Of a stretch of 64,000 nucleotides of DNA, positions 47,372 to 58,900 are shown piece by piece. Location of the stretch: contig CM037843.1 of NCBI GenBank assembly GCA_021234535.1, positions 37,325,200 through 37,389,199 on the forward strand, given 5' to 3'. Positions within the stretch are counted from its first letter, which is position 1. Every line of letters begins with the position of its first letter. Origin of the DNA: Stichopus chloronotus. Lineage: Eukaryota; Echinodermata; Holothuroidea; Aspidochirotida; Stichopodidae. The position numbers and the translations under genes are program-made. The notes beneath the pieces are model-generated. The model did no database searches. It worked only from the letters and a program-made list of their open reading frames with translations, and was not told where the DNA came from.

Positions 47372-50103
47372 TAGGCCTAAGTTGGTCACCTACAGTAGCA
47401 GTAATTTTTGTTCCGTAGTAGTGTGTATGCTGAACTTACGAAAGTTCCATCTCTCCATGACTGCATTTGTCCTGTTTAGGCGTTTTTGAAACAAAATCCC
47501 AGCTATAATACCAAGAGGATTCTTAGACAGGATTTTTTGTTGTGACATAAACAGGATTTTTGAGGAGGTTAAGAGATACGAACCTAACATTCTTTTGGAA
47601 AGAGAGTTCCATTGGTGTACACTACTCTTATGCCCTTGAGACATTGACAGTTTAGAATTCCATATGGCCAAATGACATTCAGGCTATCCGTTATGACGTC
47701 ACTGTAGCGTAGGCTGGAATATTTTTTTTTTTTTTTGTGGAATTTACATATTCTGTTCGAAATTCGTTACAGCCAAAAATGTAAAGGATGTGCGTGACAT
47801 GCCCTTTGCAACCTACAATGCCACATGCTCTCTTCAAGGGCTAAATAAGTCATCATAAAAAGAAAACGAAGCAACTCAAGACAGCACGGAAGAAAGACAT
47901 CACGCTTGTTAGCTTCGATTTCACTTTTAAGTTAACACTCAGATATTTTAAGTGATGCTATCGCAGTAATGTCATATTACAAGCAATTACTATATATAGA
48001 CCTACATAGGCTACTGCATACTTGCTGCTGGTTGATAAATCAAGAGTGTATTATTGTCAGAGGTTATTTTTCTTAAGGTGAGACTTAAAATGAGTATTTG
48101 CTTATCCACTGGTACCTCAAAACTGTAAGGAATGTCCTTTGACCCTGGCTATGTCATAGGCCCTAATGCCATGGCGACTTACATGCTATATCACCTTTCA
48201 ACGCTGAAATGAGGCCAAATTCTGGTTGCCACTCTTTGTGATGTAGAGAATAAAACTGATGCTAGAGTGCATACGTATGCCGAAAGTGACAGTATTGGGC
48301 TTTGCATAAATGCCTTTATTATATTTTGGTGTTTTTCAAGGCTTTCAGCTCATGGGTTCGAGGGAAGCACAATTGTTGTATAAGTGAGCCTTACATGCAG
48401 AATGCTCTTGGTTTGGCTGTTCACTGGTCGTTACTGCTTAGAGATAATTCAACCACTTTGACGTAGCTCAATTTGTCTAAGTATAATATCTTAATATTGC
48501 AATTTATGATACTGTACTTGTCTTTCACTATTATCGGACGGCACTTATGGTCTGCATAGTAACGATTAAAGAAATTATGTTTGAAATTTACAAAGTGACT
48601 GACAGTGTCACTACCTACGAATTATTTTCTTACATTATTTCTACGGATGATCACAATTTTGACAAAGTAGACCTATCGGGAGTTAAAGCAAGACTTTGAG
48701 TTTAATTTGAACACTAGTTACTATTTAACGTAGTTTCGTTATGCCCACGTAATTTGCTGACTATCATTTAGTACTAGGACCAAGTGCTGATGGGGGGGGG
48801 GGGATTTCCTTGGTCAGCCCCCTCTTTCACCCCAGCAACAATAACAATTAGGCTACAATTAGGTAGTCTACAAGAATATTCAAGAGAGTTTTTTTCAGAG
48901 TCACCCTTCCATTCCTCTTAACATAAATACCAAATAGGCGAACCAGATATGATATTCATTCGTGGTGAATATCTTACGGGACACCCCCCCCCCCACCGAC
49001 GCCCCTAGCCATCGTCAATAAGTTTTAACAACAAGCCAGTTTAGAGGTAGAGGTAATAAAAATAAAGTAATATTTGTATTACACCTCCGTTATCATTTCA
49101 ACAGCAAAGACCCTATTCCCGTTTAAAAGCTTAAATGAGACTCGAGAGTAAACGAGAGTCAATTTACTCCCGCACCTGGAGTCACTTTAGACATAGTCAT
49201 AACTGACTTGACTCTGTTTTAAGGCCGTTATCCTGACTCAATTTGGAAATTCAGAGAGGTTATAATGCATACATGGAACCATGGATATTACCACCATACA
49301 TAGAACAATAATCCAATGAACTTAGAATAAAGAATGACTCAGTTTAAATGAATTCGGAACATTCGGGAAACAATGGGGACAGTCGCCCCTCCCTACACCG
49401 GCCACTAGGGGGAAAATGAAAGTATAAGGAAAAAAATATGGAGAAAAAGATAGGAACACAAATAATGAGAAACCAAAAAAAGTAGTAAAAATAAAATTGC
49501 TTGTGCACATTTTAGCACCTTCTGTTGAATGGTGACAGTGTTGCCCTCACTCCGTCTTCAGAATTAAAAAAAATTCCATTCCTTTCTATAATCAGGAGAT
49601 GCACAAATTTTGTTTGACTTTTATAGCAAAACACTGTCAATAATATCGAGGAAATGGGTCTTCTATCCAAGAAAATACGAACAGAATCATTTCAAGGAGC
49701 TAATAACTGTTAAATTGATCTGAGTGGTAATTTTATCCAAAACCTTCTGGTTTGGCCCCACGCTTCGGACCAACCCGTTCTACTAAGTAACTCTTTCCTC
49801 AATTCCTCGCACCGTCCACTTTCTCTACGTTCAGCTCCCTTCCCGTTTTCGGTGGATCCGTGCCTGTATAGTGTATGGCCCCACTAATGAACATTATTTT
49901 AGTAACTAATTCTTAAGAAAGTGTCTGTCTGACCAATTTACAGCGGTTCTTCTTTGATAAATATCGCAAGCAACCATTGTTTTAAATTCAACCAATCTAC
50001 GATGAAAATGTTTATTTATCAGCAACACTAAAATGGATTCATTTACAGATAATCCTTTCTGGCGTGGCATCGGTGCTATACGTAGTGTACATACAACGAA
50101 AAA
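47372..50103. other. Non-coding stretch
   Basis: No gene recognised. It contains G12 (48792-48803) and C11 (48984-48994) runs. Confidence 0.4.
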
Positions 50104-50280
50104 CCTACTAGTGCCATGCATGCACTCAAAAATTTATCAATTGGTCATAACAAATTATTCATCTGTCATTATTTGTGGGAACAAATTATAAATTTGTTAC
50201 CACAAATTTTCAGTTTTTTATTACCAATCAAAATTTTGTTATTTCAAATTGATGAAATCTACTTGCATGGCACCAATAGG
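50104..50280. mobile_element. Foldback (palindromic) MITE-like element
   Basis: Nearly the whole 177 bp is one imperfect palindrome. The ends are CCTACTAGTGCCATGCA and, inverted, CCTATTGGTGCCATGCA. Inside, TCAATTGGTCATAACAAAT pairs with a TCAATTTGAAATAACAAAA-like arm, and the centre is GGGAACAAATT / AATTTGTTACC. It would form a long AT-rich hairpin. No protein is encoded, and a clear target duplication was not seen. Confidence 0.75.
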
Positions 50281-51000
50281 CTGTCGTAGCATGCAAACGA
50301 AACGACGGCACAACCAAGTGCTAAATTGTAGGAATATCAGAAGCCTGATATACATGTCTAATACATGGATCGCCACATATGAACACGAGGAAACAGAAAT
50401 AAAAACTTAACTGTATGTCGTGTGTTCATGAGACCTGTGTTAGAGTTTAACGACTTTACAGAGTATTTCTTGTTGATGTCTGGTAAACCTCACAAGAGGT
50501 ATATGAAATAATACGTAGATATCACTTTGGGACCATATACATGTTGCAGGGATGGATATATCTACCTTATTCTTCAACGACCAGAGTTTATTTAAAATAT
50601 TCATAAGATGGAGAGAGTGTGTCTATCATGACCCTTTTTGTATAGGAAAGTAGTCTCCAAGAAAGCGAGGCAGAATGTTGTGAATTTCTATACTTTCATT
50701 TTGCTTTGTGATATATAAGGAATTTGTGAGATCAGCTCAAGCTTGTCGTTATATGTTTGGTGTTTTTCAGGTCACTACAGTTTGTACAATCCTAGTTGTT
50801 TTGAGTGTGAAATCTTTGCACAAAATGATATATGGACTTGTACCTGCACACCGTGCTGTTATTTTGCCTCAGAACATAACCGAATAGAGAGAAATATCTA
50901 TGAACATGTACTGGTTGCGATGACGTCAGACGAATGATAGCGTACAGAGTATATTGGAAGACTTGGAATGACATTACTCAATAGTATACATTATTATACT
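50281..51000. other. Non-coding stretch
   Basis: No gene recognised. Confidence 0.45.
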
Positions 51001-51626
51001 AAACTGAAAAACCAAAAAGATAAGATTACGTTTGATCTTAACTTTTTCTTTATTTTATATGTACACGCGACGTTGTACATGAACGGACTATGTCTTTCAA
51101 TGAAGGAAAATGACAGTAACTACTTCGAAAACCAACGGGATTGGCATAAAAAACAGTAAAACCAGAAATCATATTTGAAATATAAGCGCCTACATAATGA
51201 ATATGCAACAGTGCAGGTCTCACTAGTGCATCAAAAACATACTACTCAAGTCGTCGCTCCTTGGTCGGTATCCGGAATTGTAGTATTTGGTGAAAGGAAG
51301 CACTGTATTTACAAATAAACTACTGACTGAACTCAACATTGCGTCGTCAGTGATCCTGAGCTGTTTTGACCAACTGACTATTCAATACTAGTATACTTCC
51401 TATTAGCTTGTTGAAAGAAGCACACGGTTGATTTGAATGAAATCTGTCAACCATTACATCTAGACGTTTTTGTCGTTATGTTAGAAGAATTGAAAATCAC
51501 ATGGCAGAATTTACCAACTGAAACCTATTTCTTTTCCCAAATTGTCTGAATGGTGCAGCCTTACCAAACTTTTGGAGATGAAATTTCAATGTTTATCTTT
51601 TTGCCTACGCACTCAATCACTTTAAA
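51001..51626 (-). repeat. Dispersed repeat family A, copy 3 (right arm of large inverted repeat)
   Basis: Inverted partner of 43861-44428. It carries the extra internal segment around 51490-51570 that also occurs at 3440-3533, so this is the fullest copy in the window. Confidence 0.85.
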
Positions 51627-54600
51627 AGGTAGGAGTCGTAAAGGGGGGAAACGTCAACTCTAGATCGGCTACAAAATTTGTCCTGCGGTGTTTTTGCGAA
51701 CCTCCCATATGACAGTGTATACCGTACCAAAACAAAGGTCAAAGGTCATCTTGGATGTCAGAATGGCAAACATGGCGGTATAAGAACCACGGTATTCTCA
51801 GTCAGTCCATGTAACCTCTCTTTTAGCATATACCTGTTTACTACAGGTCTAAGTCGGGTTGGGAAAGACTCATACGGACGTAATCTTCTCTTGTTATTCC
51901 TGCCTTAATTTTGTTTTTCTTCTGGGTGGGTTTGGTGTCGATACCGGACTGTAAATACTACTACTAATAATAAAAAATGATCTATTCAAATCATTCCTTA
52001 AGAGCGGATATACATTTTGCTCGGTGCTGAAATAATTCTCTGAATTGACACTTCAAGTTAACTAATGCCTTGTATTCTGTCCGTCAATGCAGATAAACAC
52101 CGCGGTTTACCTGCTACTTCGCCTAATGTTCATGTTTGTCTGGGATGTCGTTGAGAGTTCTAGGTAAAGTTTTATCCAAATATTTTTTTGCGAACACTCA
52201 TGTTGCTTCACCACGAAATAGGATGGTAGTGGTTAGACATAATCATAATTTTTGTAACAACACGTATGTTAATCTCAGATTATTATTTCTGAGCCGTCAA
52301 CACATGTGGAAATAAAACTGAATGAGTTGGCATGAAGGTTACTCACGGTAAACGAGCATTTCGGATGGCTGCGACTTTTCCCCGATGCATGCCCCTGTCA
52401 AAGGATTTTTTTCATGGCTATATATCTCAGAAGCGCGGTACCTTATTCATGGACTGAGAAACATAAATTAAGTCAAAGGGTACCAATGAGAACCCACCAT
52501 ACAAAGTATTTTACGAGGGAAATTTATCGCATTATATAGGGAACAAAGTAACCCTTAAATAATAAATAATAAAATAAGTTATGTCCAATGTGGAGACTAG
52601 GGTCGTAAATGGTAACTGGAGAATGATAATGTATGACTTGCACCCACCGTAGGTAGTGTAGTCACAAAGGACGCACTTCTTCTTTTCTAAAGTCTCACAC
52701 CATTTTTTTTTTCATGACATGTTGAGTGTGCAATTTTGCGGAATGCAATTGAAAAGTATTAATATTGGACTGGATAAATTCTCTAAGATTCGGTGCATTC
52801 ATTTTATCCCTACGAGACAGAGTAAATCGTTTTTATTAAGAGTTATGCAGCTGGGTATTTATATATTTTTTGATAATGTGATGAATTATAAAGATGCTTG
52901 ACTGCCCCTATATGTTATTTTCCCCTGAATTTTCGTCACTTTTTTCTTTTAAATATTCACAATTATATTCTTTATGTTGTCTTCTAAACTTTCTATCTGT
53001 TTTATCTGTTATCTGCAACTTTGTACGTTTTGCCCAAATACTCTGTAACAGATTTAAAACACACAAAAAAAACATGGGAAAGACCGTTACTGTTGATCGA
53101 TTTATCGGTTCTTTTCAATGACGAATTCAAGATCAGACTTCTTTCTGAGAAAGTATTTGTTTTGTTAACCGAATATTCGCAACAACGTATAAGAACAGAG
53201 GTCCCAAGACAGCTGGTTAGCAACATAAATCAACAGCACCTTCGAAGTTCTTAACACACTAATTATATATGATTTGATAACAGAAAAACACATGTATAGG
53301 CCAGAAGTATATTTCGCTTTCCATCAGGACTGTTTCGTATTTTATATTTACCTTATAAATGTTCTTCCACCATTGACTGCATCTTCGAATGTATTCGTTA
53401 ATTTAACCCGTTTCTGGATGTAGTATACATCTTGTGGCTTTGATAAATTACGAACGGTTGAACTCACTCTGAATGACTTGGTTCCACATTCTTGAAACTC
53501 TCACGTCCCCTACCCCTTCGTAACCCAGCCCCCTTCCAGGTGGTCAGACCCTTGAGAGATATGATCTCCTTCTGTCTCCTATAAGAGTAAGGTGAAATCT
53601 GACTCTCTATAGAAGACCCCGTCACCCCCCACACCTAGCAGACTGCAACAGGTGCGTATGTTTAATCGTCCATCTCGTATGCATGCAAATCAACTGGCTT
53701 CTCCAACAAACGTGTTTAGGCAATTCGCGAATATCGAATTAATGTCGGTTTGTGATGTTTGCATCCAGAACAAAATCACACTTTTCGACAAATATCAATT
53801 GCTACTCAGTCAAGTAAACCCTAATCGAATCTTTTTGGTTATATTCACACACCATATATACACATACAATTGAGCGAATAATAGTGAAAGTTAACCGTCT
53901 TTGAGCAAGCACTGGGAAAGGATTATTCCAGAGCCAATGTACATTATCGACTTTAGTCGCTTCTAATAAATGTATATGCAAAGGCCGATCCTAACTCTGA
54001 ATAATCTTGATAATTACCAGATCTAAATGAAAGAATCTCATGATGGGAAAAATGAAATTGAGAACATCAGTTCAGAGTCGCTAATTCCGGTCTCGGGTGC
54101 AATTTAAGCTCATAGGTTTGAAATATGCATTTTGCAAATTAGTTTAATCAATCATGTTACAATAAAAGATGGAGTTAAAACATTACTTTGGAAAGACCGA
54201 TTTCCTATGAACAAAAGTTCGTAAAAAAATACCCCAAGGAGAAATAGTTGAGCTATAAAAACTCGCAAAACTGGATGGATTTTTGGATTTCGCCGTTCTC
54301 CATCCAACGATCTATTCCTCCAGGTCCCCGGCTGCTTTCGCCTAATTGCAATTGAATTGGTGGCTGTGTGTTCTCCACAAACTGATCTGTTTCAACTGTT
54401 GCAATGTTCAGGAACTTATTCTGTATCACGGCAACGTGAGTTACTTTAGCCTCTTGCATTTCTTCACCGTCTGATGTGTAATGTTTGTTCTGCTTCTCTT
54501 TTGAACATTTGACAGATTCGCCGCAAAATAATTAAATTGCATGTTTTATTTATTTTCTCGTCGCACGGTTTAACTAAGCCATTATCAAAGATGTAACCTA

Positions 54601-54865
54601 CTTCATCCTTCAGAACAACTTGTTAATGAAAAAGTCAATAAGATGATGTATGTACTTATTCAATCAGCCTGCGTTAACAATGCACTATCTGAAATTGTCC
54701 TCATATCGCGTGCTGAGGTTTTATGTAGTGTTCATTTCTCTTCTACTTTAAACTGTCTTGACGTTCATCGGAACGATTCATTACACGAGGTCGCTTTCGT
54801 TCGAGCAACTTCTGTTTCTCCGTTTATACGTATCATACGGTGAGCCGCATTTCCGCAAACGCACG
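51627..54865. other. Non-coding stretch upstream of the frameshifted receptor
   Basis: No recognised gene. A minus-strand frame at 54253-54459 is discussed separately. Confidence 0.4.
54253..54459 (-). CDS. Unidentified minus-strand ORF, possible exon
   Basis: A frame beginning MQEAKVTHVAVIQNKFLN and ending in TAA/TAG-bounded ...SIQFCEFL, with balanced polar and non-polar residues and no low complexity. The frame stays open about 27 codons upstream of the ATG (to an in-frame TAA near 54530), so it could be a terminal exon or a whole small gene. No domain or signal peptide is recognised, and no convincing splice acceptor or polyadenylation signal was found. May be chance. Confidence 0.2.
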   Translation of the reverse strand: MQEAKVTHVAVIQNKFLNIATVETDQFVENTQPPIQLQLGESSRGPGGIDRWMENGEIQKSIQFCEFL

Positions 54866-55958
54866 ATGTCGTTCTCCCCTTCAGCACAAGATCCGTCATG
54901 GTGGCAACTACCTCATTCAACCTCACCAATGACGACTTTCTTTCCTGAGGAGGTAATGACGTATTGGGTGGGACCAGCTAAGATCTTACGGAGTACCACC
55001 ATGACATTCACCGGACTCCTCTGCATTACCGTCAACAGTTTTAATTTTATCATCCTTCGGAAATCTCCCGGACTCATTTGGAGAGACGACGTCTCTGATT
55101 TTATTGTTGATGTCTCTTGTCGATATCTGCACCGGAATATCGGTTATCGTCATAGACAACATCGAAACTCTGACTGAAATCCCTTTCGAGTACCCTTTGT
55201 TTTGTTCCATTGCATTTCCCGTGAAAGGATTTTTCGTGTTTTATTCTTTGTGTCTGGTTGGAGTACTCAATCTGGACAGAATGGTACTCGTGACACGGCC
55301 CCTGCGATATCACATCTTCGTCACAAAATCTCGCATGAAAGTTCTGCTAGCGTTATCTTCCTTGTTACCGGCACTGATAGCGTCGATCGTTACATCAACC
55401 ACGATTAACCGCAGGAATCGCTTTTGTGAATTACTGGCCACAGAAGACGATTTGAACGACTTCATTATTTCTTTCGTGGCAATCTTGATTTTCCTCTTAG
55501 TAGTTTTCATCACAGTTGCAAACTTCCATCTGTTGCATATCGCGTGTCGTCACAGGACCAAGATGAATTCTTCTGTAGCTCCGACGATTACCGTAGCTTC
55601 GGTTAATACCGTAAGCACCGCAGTCAGGATGTCCGAAGCGAACGAACCGCATGGGAATCCAATCGTCGGTACCGTGAACGACACCTCGGTAAACAGAGGT
55701 ATACAGCGAAGATCTGGTGTAGATTTAAAGGGTCTTAGAACTGTCTGTACCGTCACCATCGCACTCTACGTGGCTTGTACTCCTTACTTTGTCAGACTAA
55801 TACTGATTCTGTTCGATAAAACTTACATCACTGGTCCAGTGTTTGAGTATTGTGGCTATCTGGCGGGTTTTTCTAACAGTTGGTGGAATCCAATTATTTA
55901 TTTAGTTATGAATTCTTCGTATAGAAACAATGCTAAGAGGTTACTAAGAAATTGGTAA
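54866..55958 (+). pseudogene. Class A GPCR paralogue with single-base frameshift
   Basis: Close paralogue of the 45972 gene. ATG 54866-54868 begins MSFSPSAQD, aligned with MSLFPSAQD. The N-terminus and TM1 are in one frame up to FIILRKSP. There CCC (55067-55069) replaces CC, and the TM2-TM7 part continues in the next frame to TAA/stop at 55956-55958. Apart from this one extra C the gene is intact: D2.50 in SLVDICTG, DRM then RPLRYH, FCE in ECL2, VDLKGLRTVCTVT in TM6, NSWWNPIIYL in TM7, and a short tail. A single read-frame would give about 363 residues, like the paralogue. It is either a young pseudogene, a null allele, or a homopolymer sequencing/assembly error. Confidence 0.9.
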
Positions 55959-58900
55959 GTTTCTCTCTAAAGCACATCGGCAGAAGGATTATGTGAACCG
56001 ACTTGTGATTGCCGCAGTAAAGATGGAGGAGATTGCATGATACCAGTATCACCGTACCCAAAAGTAGCGTAGTAATATTTTCCCTGTGTAATTGTCCTTT
56101 TCAATTCAGACTGCTGGTGGTCATAGATTGTGCATAAGCATGAACTATACACTTTAAAACACAAATGCGTTCAATTGCGTCTGCATAGAACGAAAACCTT
56201 TGGGAGGAATTGAACCCTGTACTTGGTCTCATTCAGGAGTTCTCTCTGAGACTGCTATGTGAACGATTTCATTCTTCAAAGACGGATGTGTGAACTAGTT
56301 ATTTGGTATTCTGTTTTCATAACGATCACCCCATCTTGATCTTCTATGTTAGCCAGACTTTAGATAGGCATTGAAAAATTGTGACACCATGGTCCATGCT
56401 TAATTCACACAGTGTCACGGAAGCCTGCCAAGTAAAAATTCGATTCTAAATTTTAAAACTGATAGAATGTCCCCCATGTCTCTCTCTCTATCTCTTGTTT
56501 CTTCCTCGGCTCGTGAACTTTGCAATTAGCTTTCAGTATGTTTGTCACTTATTACATGCTGCAGTAAAATGTGAACTGCAAGTTATCAGATTAGACTGCA
56601 GTTAGTTACCTGCCACAGGTAGAAAGATTATACATGCTTTAAGATTCGGACTTTTTTTTCTAGTAAATGAACAGATGAACCAAAAAGACATAGAGTAGTA
56701 AATATGATCATAACGACAAACTCGACGGCAGAACATCAACCATGAAAATGCCTTTTGCGACTTTTCCTAAGAGGTGGATATATTTTGTTTGGCGACCACA
56801 AATTTTTTAAAGAAATATTTCTTTCAAAATATACATTGCATGTTGGAAAATCTGTAATATCACACAGACAAGACATATCTACTTGAATATCTTTTGTTTT
56901 CATTTACATCTTTACCGTCTTAAAGGGACACAGTAACTTGATATCGATATTTTTGGGAGAATTTGTCGAAGTGTACAGTCACATGGAAATGCTACTGTTT
57001 AACATAATTAGTCAAGTTTCGTATTCAGTGGTTCTGTATACTGCCAAGAGTTTTGAGTTGTTTTCCACTTGCATGTAGGCTGGCTGTGTGCATGTAAATT
57101 AGTTCTAACGTGAAAAGTATCAGTTCACATCTGATATCTGGAAACGACTGAATAGGTAATTGCTCACTCACTAATGTTCCTTCGTATGCAACATAGGCAT
57201 CATCTTATGGTTTGGCCAATTGGCATTAGTATGTGACGAAAAATAATTGGTGAACAAAGAAAACCTGTGCCACTTTAAAACAAACATTGCCATAATTTAA
57301 GAGATGTGACCTTAATTTTCTCAACATTTTAAGAGCAAATCTACAATAAACCCATGCAGTCATTACAACTCCATGAATAACCCAATTTTTTACGGGTGCA
57401 AATTTTTGAGGTTTAAACATGTAGCTCCATGGTCTAAGTGAGAACTTTAATTTCAAAGAACAACAAAGACTCCTTTCAGTAATTATTCAGTAATTATTCA
57501 GTAACCTGGCAGTGTTAAATGTCTTTATTTGTGATGGTGAGGCAAACTTTAAATATTTTTTCAAGGTCGAATCACTCACGTCAGTTTTTTTTACTCATAG
57601 AGTGTAATAGGGTGAACGTTATGCCTTACTTGAAGGAAGATTGCGAGGGTACTAACTGAAAAGCTTTTAATCCCTTCAGCTATACTCATCCATCCGTTAA
57701 CATTTGTACACGGTTATCTACTTCACACTAAATAGTCCGTTAAAAGTCTCAATAGGCTGCAAGATGTACTGGCATCATTCCAACCTCAAGTCAAGAGATC
57801 GAAAAACTAAACAAAAACAAAGCACTGTTTTAAACTTCGAAGGTGGAAAATGTATGAGTGTTCTAAATCTGTTCGAAGAAACTGAGACCAAGTTTTGTCA
57901 AGATTGTTACAACACATTTTCTTTCATGATATTCCCGAATTAGATTCTTTTCGCGCTCGACAAATCTTTCAAAAATTTTTCACATTAAAGGCTGTAATGC
58001 ATCACCCCAGACAGTTTCAATTCTCCCAACCACCTACCTCTAGTACCTCCCTCAGCCTGTCTTACATTCCTCCACATGTGTAATCAAAACAATGGATCCC
58101 TGTGTACGCTGTGTAATACGATCTGCTCTGCATCTTTCGAATTTGCTGGCAATCTAAGAGTACTGTAACTTACAACCAGTTGAGAATTTTCCTTTCAGGG
58201 AGGTAAAAATATAGCTAAGGGTGATGCAATACAGCCTTTAAAGGTAGGTTGCGTTATTTTGTTCGAAGCGTTTTTGTCCCCCTACTTCATCGCAAAGCCA
58301 ACGCATGATGTAATAAAGTGTGACAGATTCGTATAATGCGCAGCAACATGTGACGGATATCCTCCGAAAGATGAAACAACGGTAACACCTCTTTAATGGT
58401 GTGTCATATACAGGGGCAAACAGACAATGAAGATTATACAGGCTACGTGGTTCAAAGATCGTCTGTTTGTTGTGCTGGGAGGTTGATGCCTCGAATATTA
58501 CACACTTATCGCTTGACGTGAAAACAGTGACTGTTGTTTATAAAGTAGCTTCTCAAGTCAACGACTCTCTGAGAGGATGTGTAGGCCTCCAAGCTAAAGT
58601 AACAGCAGTGCCTCAGTGCATCATTATATTATTCATTTGTTTTGTACTGTGTGTTCAAAAAAAAAAAATTACAATTCACTCTTACTTGCGATGGTATTAT
58701 GAATTGTTAAGATTTTTCCAAATGTAATTAGAATTTCGAGTTAAAAGTAATGAAAGTATCCGCAGCTCTCCCAAACAGTTCATTTTCTTGATCAATTAAC
58801 CTACAATGGCAACATTTGAAAAATAAAGGAAACGTTAAAACAGACCCTTATTTTTTCTAAAGTTTGCCAAACAAGGTCATCTTCCTTCAGCTAAAAATAA

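Noticed and set aside
54758..54865. N-terminal extension of the frameshifted receptor upstream of ATG 54866
   Set aside because: The paralogue starts at the equivalent of 54866 and has a stop just upstream. The extension has no similarity to any other receptor N-terminus.
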